A stretch of 64,000 bases of DNA, from NCBI RefSeq assembly GCF_001661345.1, contig NW_017962915.1, positions 1,288,487-1,352,486 of the forward strand. The letters are read 5' to 3'. Origin of the DNA: Ascoidea rubescens DSM 1968. Lineage: Eukaryota > Ascomycota > Saccharomycetes > Ascoideales > Ascoideaceae. Below the pieces are notes generated by a model that made no database searches, was not told the origin of the DNA, and saw only the letters and a program-made list of their open reading frames with translations. Positions 1 to 10,159 of the stretch are shown here, one piece after another. Every line of letters starts with the position of its first letter. Positions within the stretch are counted from its first letter, which is position 1. The translations under genes were made by a program, and so were the position numbers.

Positions 1-1
1 T

Positions 2-241
2 TTTAGAGGCTCTAGTTACAAAGTCGGCAAAAACCTAGGTGTTGTTTATCTTAAATGGGCACCATTACTAGGCTACACTTATTCAGTTTTCAATCTAGTG
101 TTTGAAAACAATCCTGCTAGTTTTAAAATTTGGGACTCGTTAGGATTTGATAGAATTGGATATATCAAAGGAGCAGGAAGATTAAATGGAAGTGAGGATT
201 CTGTAGGAGCAATTATGTTTGGAAAAGATTTGACTGTTTAG
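2..241 (+). CDS. GNAT-family N-acetyltransferase, C-terminal end (partial)
   Basis: The window opens inside this gene; only the last 79 codons are present, in the frame starting at base 2 and ending with TAG at 239-241. The fragment shows the C-terminal half of a GNAT fold. A RGSSYKVGKNLG segment corresponds to the acetyl-CoA pyrophosphate-binding motif. It is followed by WAPLLGYTYSVFNLVFENN and then ASFKIWDSLGFDRIGYIKGAGRL, the typical 'N-x-x-S-x-x-[IL]-[WY]-x-x-L-G-F' end of the domain. This arrangement is typical of fungal GNAT proteins related to Mpr1-type acetyltransferases; the substrate cannot be told from the fragment. The 5' part lies outside the window, so length, start and regulation are unknown. 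Confidence is high for GNAT and low for the subfamily. Confidence 0.75.
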   Translation, partial: FRGSSYKVGKNLGVVYLKWAPLLGYTYSVFNLVFENNPASFKIWDSLGFDRIGYIKGAGRLNGSEDSVGAIMFGKDLTV

Positions 242-3200
242 TAGGTACATACAAATACTAAATTTTTTCAATAAACCGATGACAAGATGTAATAAATCTG
301 TCTTTGAAGGTCCCAAATTTGAAATGATTTGTTGTTGTATTGTAAAATCAGCATATGACGTTTTGGTCTGATTGAATATCCGAGTTTAGTTAAGAAAGCA
401 CACACACGCGCATTGCATGACATTACGTCTAGCTGAGTTTTACCGGCTTTTGAAATATTATTTTTTGTATAGTGTTACCCTTACTTTACGTTCGTTTATT
501 ACCGAACACTTCCTTTGTTTTAACGATTATCCCGGACGAGAGCGAAAATTAACTTTTGTTGGTGCCTAAAAGTTAAAGACTTTGAGTTTGTCTGCTGATC
601 TTATTGATTTTGCTTACAAAACACTGAATTTTGAGTAAAAGTTGATTATTATACTGGAGTTAGAATAAACTTCATTTTAAATTGTCATTTCAATAGTTTT
701 TTAAAGCAAAGCTACAAGTTCGAACCCTTCAAAGTGATTTATCGTATTTTTGTTTTCTAAGTTTATTTTACATTTTTAACTATAAAAAAATATTTTGTTT
801 TGTATTATTCTCACTTTTTGACTAAATTTATATTTTATTAGCTAACAGAATAACTTTTGAATTGGAATTGAAATTAATGGGTTTATAATTTTAATAATAT
901 AGAAAATATTGGACAATTAGATCTAAATACGTGTCAGTTTGGTTAACTGTTCAAAGCGAATTTGTCTAGCAGTAGTTTGAACAAACACTAATCAAGAGGT
1001 GCTGAATTTTTTTTTTTTTTTTTTTTCAAAAACTAAGTTTAATAATCATATTATGAGAAATTTATATTTTATAAATAATTATTATGTTTTAACAGATTTT
1101 TTTTACGAGTTTGGTAGAGTGAAAAAATTTTCAAGAAAAAATCACATAATTGATTTTTGCCAAATTAGGAAATTAGAAAATTTAGATGGGGAGAGCTTTC
1201 GAGAGAAAGTTTGCAAGCAATTAGCTGACCTGTATAAAGTTTTCCTTCAAGTTTATGCTTTTAATATTAATTTTAATATAATCAGAAAAAAAAACATCAT
1301 AAAAATAGCATAAAAGCAGCTCAATATTTAAAAAAAACAATGATATTATAATATTTATCCAAAGTATAACATGTAATTGTGTTTAAACCAATTACTATCT
1401 TGTTCACTTGAAGATTATTGAATATATAAAGCACTTTTAGTATTAATATAATCTGATAACTACTTTATTAACTATTTAATTGTTTATTTATTTGATCATT
1501 TAATTCTTAATAGTTAAGATAAAATTTGTGGTCATTTACAAATTATTTTTCATAATTGATCTCAAAATTATCATAATACGGGTTTTAAAAATTTCATAGT
1601 AATTTCCAGTGAATTAAAAGTTATTATTCTACTAGATTTTAAAAAAAAATAGTTTTATAAATGTTTTATATTTTGATTTTTTGTTTTCTTTGAAAATCAC
1701 ATTGGAATAATTGATAATTGAAAATTATTTTCAAAAATTGATTATTAATCCAATATTGTTTTTTGTAGTACATTGCTTTTTTTATTGTTTAAAATTTAAA
1801 GATTTCAACTGCTTTTAATATTATTGGTAAAAAACTTAATTCACAAAAATTGGCTGAATTATTTTGAAGCACCAGAGATTTTATATATTAAGATTTAAAT
1901 CAATCAAAAATTCACAATCACGATGATAAATTTAAAATCCTTTTTTCTGTAGATTCAGACAGAAAAATGGTTTTTAAACAATCAAATCTAGAAAATTATT
2001 AAATCATTGTAATTAGATTGTTGGTTAATTTTTTATTCTTGATAACTAATTATTTTAAAGATTTGAACAAATTATAGAATATTATATGCATATAAAGCAA
2101 ACTACGAAAATAAACAGTTTAAAAAACTCTATGAACTAAATAGAAGCTAAATTTATAATTATGTTTTCTAATAAAAATTACCAATAATTACTAAAAAACA
2201 TCTTGATGAAAAAAATATTCAATTCAAATATGATGATTATGGTTAGATTGGAAATTCTCAATCCCAATCTATATTTGCATTTTTTTATATTGGTTTTTGA
2301 CTGATTTTCGCTATTTTGGCTATCAATTTTGCCACCTGAAAATTGAAATATAATCGTACTGGTTTAGTTGCTTTAGGAGCATTCAATTCACTCTACTTAT
2401 TTGTTCTTATCGAGCAGGTGGAAAATTCCCTAGTCTCAATTGAAACTTCACTACATAGAATCGCATGTGCAGATTTTCAACCGCGCTTGTGTGCACAATA
2501 GGCATACAGCCGCATTTGATATGCATATACGAACCGTTTCCGTTTTTTGTTCCACGCTTCAAGTTTCAAGCGAACATTGGGTCATAAACAGCTGGATAGT
2601 TCTTTGGGCTCTTCCAGACTTCAATCTCAATGACCGGGTCCTTTCTGAGTGCATTCGTTGAACGAGGTTTTCTCAAGAAGATCAAATTTATCTTGAATAT
2701 CAATAAAACGCAACATTATGAGAGTTTCAGCAGATAGCATCGTGATGGTTTCCAAGATAGTTTTTGCGGCCGAAAGATTTGACACATCCAAGGGTTCCAT
2801 CTAAAGGATTCTCACTTCGGCCCAAAACACTAATTTTTTATTTCCTTATTTTGTTCACTATTCTTTAATTTATATTTGGAAAAGGTTTTACAGGTTTGAA
2901 ATTCTATAGATATTGCTAATCTCACAGTTGTAGTTTTGTATTTTATAGGATTAGCTCTAAGAAATTATTGAAAATAGTGTTGTTAATAAATACCAAATTC
3001 GTATATTTTTCAAAACATGAGCTTTAAAAACAATTATTTTAAGAAATAATACCATACTAATCCAATTTTTTTGCACTTGATTCAGTAATTATTTTTGTAT
3101 CTTCAAAATTTTTGTAAAACCAAAAACTTTAAATAATAATTGCATTTAAATTATAATTTTATTCGATTTTTTAAAAAAGCCTAGATATTTACTTTTTATT

Positions 3201-3453
3201 TGTTAATATCTCTACAAGTATCTAACCGTGAAATATCAATGAAAACAAACATCTATTGGAAAACTCCAAATTTTTCGGCTGTAACTATTAAAGTATTAGA
3301 ATGACTTCTTCAATAATAAACTTTTCGATTTAATATTTTTCCAGCTCGACTTGTTGATAATAGAATGTAATTTTATATATATATGATACTATTAGCTATC
3401 AAACGTTTCTTGTTTTACTTCAACTCTTAGAGTTTGCTTTTGATAAGCAATTT
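242..3453. other. AT-rich gene desert, part 1
   Basis: This long AT-rich stretch has no convincing gene. An open frame at 999-1313 (+) is made of poly-Phe and low-complexity residues and lacks a recognisable domain, so it is not called. The only island of more balanced composition is 2400-2820, described separately as a coding relic. No tRNA-like, LTR-like or structured RNA signal was recognised. Confidence 0.6.
2407..2800 (-). pseudogene. Decayed coding relic of unknown family
   Basis: This roughly 400-bp island of balanced base composition sits inside the AT desert. Read on the minus strand, an ATG at 2798-2800 opens a peptide beginning MEPLDVSNLSAAKTILETIT. A shift to the next frame near 2640 continues with segments such as RKDPVIEIEVWKSPKNYPAV. 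That frame then runs on past one in-frame TGA (2566-2568) to a TAA at 2407-2409. The residue mix looks like an ordinary globular protein rather than translated AT-rich spacer, so a broken gene fragment is the simplest reading. No family was recognised. It could be chance; confidence is low. Confidence 0.3.
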
Positions 3454-4242
3454 TTACTGTTTATTTTTTGATTGTTGTTTATATTTTAATGTTTGTTTAT
3501 TTTTTGATATTTTACTGACTTTTTTTGATGGTTTACCTAAGAGTTCGTTTGTTCTTCTCTTTATTGGTTGTCTGCAGTGGAAATCCTTGTTATATTTAGT
3601 ATCATACTTAAGGGTTTGTTTGGTTTTTTTATTTTTCTCTGAATTGCTTTTTTTATTACAACCAAAATTATTACCAAGATTTTTACCAACATTATTACCA
3701 AGATCTTTACCAAAATTATCAAGATTATTATCAAAATAATCAAAATCATCAAAATTATTATTGAAATTATCAAGATCTTTACTAACATTATCATCAAAAA
3801 TTTTATTAAGATAATTACCAAGATCACCCATGTTATCACTAAGATTATTATCATTATCATTATCATTATTGCGAGTCTCAAAACATTCAGGAATAAATAA
3901 ATCATCAAACTCGTTAAACGGTCCAAAATCATAATTTGTAAAATCAAATGGTTCATTTTCTGATTTAATCTTTTCTTTTAGAAGAAGATCGTTAAAATAA
4001 ATCTCTTTTTTTAAACAAATATCTTTAGGACAGATAGTTTTATTATCATGATTATATTCACTAATACCATTATCTATTACCTTTGATGATTTTTCATTTT
4101 TACGTGAATTTTGACAAGAACTGTTTATATTTATATTTAATAAATACAAATATAAATTAAATAAATATACGTCATCGGGTTTGGGATTTTTTAGGGTTTC
4201 AAGGATTCCACTTAAAACCATTTCAACAAGATATGAATTCAT
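3454..4242 (-). CDS. Asn/Asp-rich orphan protein (hypothetical)
   Basis: This is an open frame of 262 codons from an ATG at 4240-4242; the frame extends four codons upstream to a TTG, which is not used here. Residues 1-100 are of mixed composition and include two pairs of cysteines. The middle (about 120-195) is an Asn/Asp-rich tract with imperfect repeats of the type D-N-x-x-x-D-L-G/D-N-F. The C-terminal 65 residues are Lys/Asn-rich. No known domain was recognised. The repeats come from A/T-rich triplet expansions on the opposite strand, so the frame may be held open partly by composition. It lies alone in a gene desert with no partner. It may be a fast-evolving lineage gene or a non-coding repeat tract. 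Confidence 0.35.
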   Translation of the reverse strand: MNSYLVEMVLSGILETLKNPKPDDVYLFNLYLYLLNININSSCQNSRKNEKSSKVIDNGISEYNHDNKTICPKDICLKKEIYFNDLLLKEKIKSENEPFDFTNYDFGPFNEFDDLFIPECFETRNNDNDNDNNLSDNMGDLGNYLNKIFDDNVSKDLDNFNNNFDDFDYFDNNLDNFGKDLGNNVGKNLGNNFGCNKKSNSEKNKKTKQTLKYDTKYNKDFHCRQPIKRRTNELLGKPSKKVSKISKNKQTLKYKQQSKNKQ

Positions 4243-7158
4243 TATAAAAAGCAATTATAGCAAAAATTAAATCTAATGAGCTTAAATAATTATATCTGTT
4301 AATAACTTTCAATTGAATCAACAAACTAAAGCAGCAGCAATCGATTTAGTAATAATGCAAATTATATTAATTAAGCTATTGAAAAATAAATTTGATTAAA
4401 ATGCAGACAAGAAATTGCCTTTCTTAAATATCGATTATTTCAGAAAAATTGGTTTAATATTTTTCTCTTTAGTTTGCAAAACTATTTTTTAATTTACAAC
4501 AAAATTTACTCATTTTTTTGAAAAAAACTTTGTTGTAAAAGTTAATTAGTAAGAAATCAATTGAAAAATAGATAATAACAGATTTAGCTGTTTAAATGGC
4601 TTAGTTGATCAAACTGTTTAACAATTTAATGGTATATTTTTAATTGATTTATCAAACAAAAGTTTTTGAAAAAGATTTGTTATATTATTTGATTGAAATT
4701 AATACAATAACAGATTATTTATTCTTTTCTGTAGAAGCAAATATAATGGTTAGCTTGATGGATTATCAAACTTCTAAAGGTAAGACATAATCAAATAATA
4801 ATTTATTTAATTTGGAAATATTAAAAAACAACGTTGTAGAAAGTATTTTTAATTAGTCTCAGTTAAGGTGACAATATAGAGTACAAACTCAAAACTCAAT
4901 GAAATTCATTAAAAATACTTTGGAACTGAAATAAATTAATTATATTTGTAGTTTAACAAGAAGATTTTTCCATAAGTTGGCTAATTCAACCTCTAATTGT
5001 AATCTTTGATTGATATTTATTACAAAATCCCATTTTATCCCACTTAATTTTAAAGAATATTCTCATAAACTACGATAATTTAGTATCAGTTAAGTTTCTG
5101 TTACAATTTGGTCAACATATTATAATTGAAAAAAACTGTAAACTAATTCATTCGAGCCTAATTGGGCTAATAAAAACCCAAAAAATTTTTAATTCTTCAA
5201 AAAGAATTACAAATATAAACAGATAATAAGTTTGATGTCTAAAGACTATAAGTCCCAAACCCCATTTACCTTATTTCATTTTAATACATTTTATTTTATT
5301 TTATCTCAACTTCAGTTATGAATAATCCACCTCAGTCCAACTTAATTGGGCTCGCTAACCATTAAAAATAGGATTTAATTATTTAACAGGTAGTACTCGT
5401 AAATTCAATCAGCAAGAAAGCTAGATTTTATACACTCAATCCCAATACTTTCTGGGTTAGTAAAGAAAACAAGCGATTCTGTGGAAGATGATTTATTCAG
5501 GGTGAAATGTATTATGTGAGCTGTATTGTTTTTGAGGATTCAATATTCACAAGATTTATTGCAGCTTCAAAAAAAGCAAGGAAAAAAAGATAAACACAAA
5601 TCAAAAGAGAAGTCAAATAAACAAATGGTTGTTTTCGACACCAATTACCAATATTTTCTTTTATAAGAAACTTATTGCCCCCAAGTATAAATCATTGCAA
5701 AACTAAGAGAGCAAAAATGGTAGACCGTAAATAGAGTCATATCAATTCTTATTGTTCCAAATTTATATTTAATATAGACAATCCAGTTCTGTTCTATTCC
5801 AGTTCTATTGATTGATGTAATAGTGGTTCCCAGTATATATCGTTGCATTCTTCATGCACCAATGCATGAAGCACCATATTAATGAATCCTTAACAAAAAC
5901 TGCAAAAGTCAATAATGCATGCATCGATTTTTGCTATAAAGAAGAAATGCAAATGGAGCTGTAATTATTTTCAGTTTTTGCATAATAATTTGGAAGTAAT
6001 TATGAATAGAATTATTTAAAAATAATGCTTATTATAATGATATCTATAATCAAAAGCAACGAAAATTCTGTCAAAACTATGAGGTAATTAACACAGATTA
6101 AACTTAATCTCTTCTTGTTGATCTTTGTCAATAATTGGTTGGTATTGTTGATTTCTCATCTATATCATCTGTCAATTATTAACGAGTTAAAATTTATAGT
6201 ATATATAATCAAATCGATAAGTTTTAGTACTTAACTATCTTTTTCTATCAGGAATTTTGATTTTTATACTTTCTTTTATACTTTTTTTTTATACTTTAAC
6301 ATTTTACTAGCCTTATCTCTGAAAGTTCAACTCCAAACAATTAAAAACTTGACTCACTTGTATTTTTGAGAAATACTTGAAGGAAACACATTGAGGTATA
6401 ATTGTATTTTATTTATGATATTTTTATTTTTTTCGATTTTAGATATTAAAATTTATACGGTTTTGATTTTTGAACAAAAGGAGTTAAATGTATACATTAA
6501 ATAGTGTTTTTTTTTGAAATTCTTAAAAAGATTGAAATTGCTGTGATTATAGATCTATTGAAATATTTATTGTTTCTGAAAAATTCGTGACATAAAAATT
6601 GAAAAGGTTCATTGAACGTTTGAATATCAGATTATAAATCAATAAATACTCAAAATGAATAATGCTATCAACTGCCATTGCAAATATACATCTCTGTTGT
6701 TGCTGGAAGGAGCTGTTCAAAATATTTTTCTTCAAATAACCTCGATAACATTGTTAAATAATCATGATAATATTACAATTTTCAAAGCTTTGAAAGTCAC
6801 AATGGAAGAGTGCTCTATTCCAAACAGAAACAAAAAGGAACATAATAGGGACAAAGCAAAGGACCAGTAGTTGGTTGGTGAAATCCGACCCAATTCCAAA
6901 ATTCCTGGAGGTATTTCCGAAGTGCTGCATCTTGTGCAGAAACAAGCAGCCAATCACCAGCCACAAGTCTCGTTTCGGTTAGCGGTTCTGATTCCACACT
7001 GCTGGCCTTGCGCAATTATACATCACAATGCGGCGCTAAAAAGACATCTGACGGGTAACCCACACCTCTCTAAGGTAGCTGGAAGATAGTTGAAAGTGCA
7101 ACTCGATCAGTTATCGAATCATCTGAAAACCATTCATTTCTCCTCTGTGGACGCCAGG
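4243..7158. other. AT-rich gene desert, part 2, and HDA1 upstream region
   Basis: No gene was recognised between the orphan frame and HDA1. Most of it is very AT-rich. A perfect inverted repeat with 9-bp arms lies at 5850-5871 (CTTCATGCA, 4-base loop, TGCATGAAG). The last 350 bases (about 6820-7158) have balanced composition and presumably hold the HDA1 promoter; the short frames there overlap on both strands and show no domain. Confidence 0.6.
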
Positions 7159-9738
7159 ATGTCTCAAAAAGAGCAATTGTTAGATACAGCTGCTGATGTA
7201 GTGATGACTGAAGCTGAACCTCTGTTCTCTGAAACTCCCTTGGACCAACTGCATATAGGATCCAAAAAGAGGAAGTTGAAGTCTGATGAAATTTCAAGCG
7301 ACAATGATCAAAATAACAATGTGTTGAGCAAGATTTTTAATGTCAATGAACAGGCGATTATAGTGCCTTCTGTTTCACCAAAGCTATCGTACACACCTTT
7401 GAAAACAGGGTTTTGCTACGACGTTAGGATGCGATATCATGCCAAACTATTCACTTCTTACTACGAATATATTGATCCACATCCTGAGGATCCAAGAAGA
7501 ATATATCGTATATATAAAATATTGGTGGAAAATGGATTGATCAATGATCCTTCTTTATCTGGTAACTCAGATGATTTTGGCGAGTTGATGGTCAAGATTC
7601 CTGTAAGAGAGGCTACAGCTGAAGAAATTTTATTGGTTCATTCTTCAGATCTTTTCAAATTTCTTGAATCGACACAGAAAATGTCCAAAAAGGACTTATT
7701 GAAAGAAACAGAAAAAGGAGACTCGATTTATTTTAATCATGATTCCTTCACATGTGCCAAACTATCTTGTGGTGGAGTTATCGAGGCATGCAAAGCAGTG
7801 GTTGAAGGAAAAGTCAAAAATGCCTTTGCAATCGTAAGACCCCCTGGGCACCACGCCGAACCCAACTCGCCAGGTGGATTTTGTCTTTTTTCTAATGTTG
7901 GTGTAGCAGCCAAAAATATATTGAGAAATTATCCTGAATCAGTGAGGAAAATTGCAATTGTTGACTGGGATGTTCATCATGGTAATGGCACTCAAAAATG
8001 TTTTTATGACAACCCAAATGTTTTATACATTTCGATTCATAGGTATGAATCTGGCAAGTACTATCCCGGAACAAAAGCTGGAGATTACGATCAGTGTGGT
8101 GAAGGATTAGGTGAAGGGTTCAATGTTAACATACCTTGGCCAATCACTGGAATGAAAGATGCCGATTATATCTATGCATTCAACAAGGTGGTGCTACCGA
8201 TTTTGTTTGAATTCAATCCTGATTTAATTATAATATCGTCTGGTTTTGATGCAGCTGATGGTGATTTAATTGGTCAGTGCCATGTCTCTCCTGGATGTTA
8301 TGGACATATGACAGATTTTTTGAAAACGTTAGCCAAGGGAAATCTCTGTGTTGCCCTTGAAGGCGGCTATAATTTAAACAGTATAAGTATCAGTGCGTTA
8401 GCAGTAACAAAGGCTTTGATTGGCGAGCCTCCTGATCTTTTGCAAAGTACAATTCCATGTGTGGAAGCAATCGAAACTATTTATAAAGTTCTGAAACAAC
8501 AATCAAAATATTGGAAGTGCATGAGAGCTGGGTTTGGCTTGATTAATGATATCACGAAATTGGTACCAAAAATCAATTCGCATCATGCTCGTAATAACAA
8601 TAATAATACTTTAAACAAACGAGAAAAGGATAAAGATAAAAACAATGAACACAAAAATAACAAATCAAAACAGAATAATTTCCAAGAATCAATTTATTCC
8701 AATTTACAAGATGCAGTTAGAACACATCAAGCTAATGAATTACATGAAAAGTATGGATTAATTAATTTGCCGATATTATTTAATGATTTAGGCGAAAATA
8801 AGACTGTCTCAAGCTCAACAACATATCATGTTTTATCCAATACCCAATTTGATGACCAAATTCTCTCTACTGTTGATATATATAAAGAAGAGACTATTGT
8901 TATGGTAGTCCATGATCCAGCAGAAGTGTGGGGATACATTGAGCCCAAATTTGGAAATATTGAATTATCATCATCTGTGATTGTTAATCCATTGAATAAA
9001 TTATATAATTGGATTGTGACAGAGAAAAAATATGGACTAATTGACGTTTGTATACCAACATCAACTATTTTTTTACAATCAAGTAATGGTTTAAATAATA
9101 CCAACAAAAATGAACAATATAGTAATGTATTGTATTCTCAAGAGCTAATGTTATATATCTGGGACAATTATTTGAAATTTTTCAAAAACTTGAAAAACCT
9201 AGTGTTTTTTGGAATTGGAGAATCGTATGCTGGTATTGTGCATTTGTTAGGACACAGATTAGTAGTAAATACATCATTTAATAACGATGTTAAACCTAAT
9301 AACTATAGAAAGAGTACCAAAAGCAAAATTCCCAATGGATTAATTGATACAGGGAAAATTGAAAGATGCTGTGCGGTCAACTTTTTAGACTCGACTAACA
9401 ATATACGAACAATAATACCGATTTTGGACGAAACATTGGTTGATTGGTTTTACAGAAATTCGCTAATTTTCACGTCAAATAAGCATCCAGTATTTGATGG
9501 TGATAACGATTCAAATGGCAATGGGCATCACCATTTTGGAACAGGCCACAGTAATAGAAAGCTTCGGAAAAAATTTGGTAGAGTGATTAAAAGTGAGCAC
9601 AGTGATAACATAACTGATGTGTTTAATGAGAACTGTGAGGAAGCTATTGATTTTGCGTTGGAGACAATAGAAGATTACTATAGCAGCGAAGATGGTTCTG
9701 GTTATACCTCTTCATCCAGTGGATTCAAGGATAATTAA
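7159..9738 (+). CDS. HDA1: Class II histone deacetylase Hda1
   Basis: This NAD-independent, zinc-dependent lysine deacetylase is the catalytic subunit of the Hda1 complex and removes acetyl groups mainly from H3 and H2B tails to repress transcription. The protein has 859 residues from ATG 7159; the frame is open further upstream, but only from a TTG at 7090. The deacetylase domain covers about residues 95-450. It has RPPGHHAEP with the paired His 231/232, DWDVHHGNGT with Asp271 and His273, and GFDAADGD with the zinc-binding Asp364. The start of the domain (TGFCYDVRMRYHAKLF, then DPHPEDPRRIYRIY) is nearly identical to known Hda1 proteins. Residues about 520-560 are a Lys/Asn-rich linker, and the rest matches the C-terminal Arb2-like domain, with IVMVVHDPAEVWG and GIGESYAGIVHLLGHR. 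The gene is longer than S. cerevisiae Hda1 (706 aa), mainly in the linker and the acidic tail. It appears intact. Confidence 0.96.
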   Translation: MSQKEQLLDTAADVVMTEAEPLFSETPLDQLHIGSKKRKLKSDEISSDNDQNNNVLSKIFNVNEQAIIVPSVSPKLSYTPLKTGFCYDVRMRYHAKLFTSYYEYIDPHPEDPRRIYRIYKILVENGLINDPSLSGNSDDFGELMVKIPVREATAEEILLVHSSDLFKFLESTQKMSKKDLLKETEKGDSIYFNHDSFTCAKLSCGGVIEACKAVVEGKVKNAFAIVRPPGHHAEPNSPGGFCLFSNVGVAAKNILRNYPESVRKIAIVDWDVHHGNGTQKCFYDNPNVLYISIHRYESGKYYPGTKAGDYDQCGEGLGEGFNVNIPWPITGMKDADYIYAFNKVVLPILFEFNPDLIIISSGFDAADGDLIGQCHVSPGCYGHMTDFLKTLAKGNLCVALEGGYNLNSISISALAVTKALIGEPPDLLQSTIPCVEAIETIYKVLKQQSKYWKCMRAGFGLINDITKLVPKINSHHARNNNNNTLNKREKDKDKNNEHKNNKSKQNNFQESIYSNLQDAVRTHQANELHEKYGLINLPILFNDLGENKTVSSSTTYHVLSNTQFDDQILSTVDIYKEETIVMVVHDPAEVWGYIEPKFGNIELSSSVIVNPLNKLYNWIVTEKKYGLIDVCIPTSTIFLQSSNGLNNTNKNEQYSNVLYSQELMLYIWDNYLKFFKNLKNLVFFGIGESYAGIVHLLGHRLVVNTSFNNDVKPNNYRKSTKSKIPNGLIDTGKIERCCAVNFLDSTNNIRTIIPILDETLVDWFYRNSLIFTSNKHPVFDGDNDSNGNGHHHFGTGHSNRKLRKKFGRVIKSEHSDNITDVFNENCEEAIDFALETIEDYYSSEDGSGYTSSSSGFKDN

Positions 9739-10159
9739 AGATTATTTGAGGTTTGGCTCAACTATTTTTTTTGTTGAATTTGTTATTTCCCTAGGATTTT
9801 CTTTATTTTTTTTTTAGTTTGTTTTAATTTGTCCCAAGTTTGGTCTGGTTATATTTCTGTATAGACTGTATAAATAAGTTGTTCATAAGTCGAAAAAGAC
9901 AATTTTTTGCATCTCTGTGGGGCAGAATCACCATCCGACTCATATCCGACTCAACCGACTGACGTTCTCTACGACGTTCCGTATGTTGTAGCTCCGTATT
10001 TCGTAGTCACACACGGTCTGAACTTACGGCTGCACTCCAGCCCCGATTTGGAGACTAAAAGAAACTGACAGTTGTGTATATCATCTCTCATCTCTCATCT
10101 TTCTGACAGAACCGATAAAACACCACCAGCACCAGAATCCAATCTTCCAGCTGTTTGAA
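9739..10159. promoter_or_regulatory. HDA1-to-kinase spacer with promoter of the kinase gene
   Basis: This 421-bp tandem spacer holds the T-rich 3' end of HDA1 and then a GC-richer block. The nonamer TCCGACTCA occurs twice, at 9934-9942 and 9945-9953, followed by ACCGACTGACG. A 12-mer CGGCTGCACTCC at 10027-10038 recurs at 28732-28743. CTCATCT repeats (10085-10102) precede the start codon. The CCG/CGG triplets suggest zinc-cluster factor sites, but that is inference. Confidence 0.4.

Noticed and set aside
700-740. AGTTCGAACCC resembling a tRNA B box
   Set aside because: No A box, acceptor stem or anticodon arm can be formed around it on either strand.
999-1313. 104-codon frame in the AT desert
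   Set aside because: It begins with poly-Phe from a T run and has no recognisable domain; it is likely composition-driven.
7090-7158. Longer N-terminus for HDA1
   Set aside because: The extension has only a TTG to start from; the first ATG at 7159 gives a normal Hda1 N-terminus.
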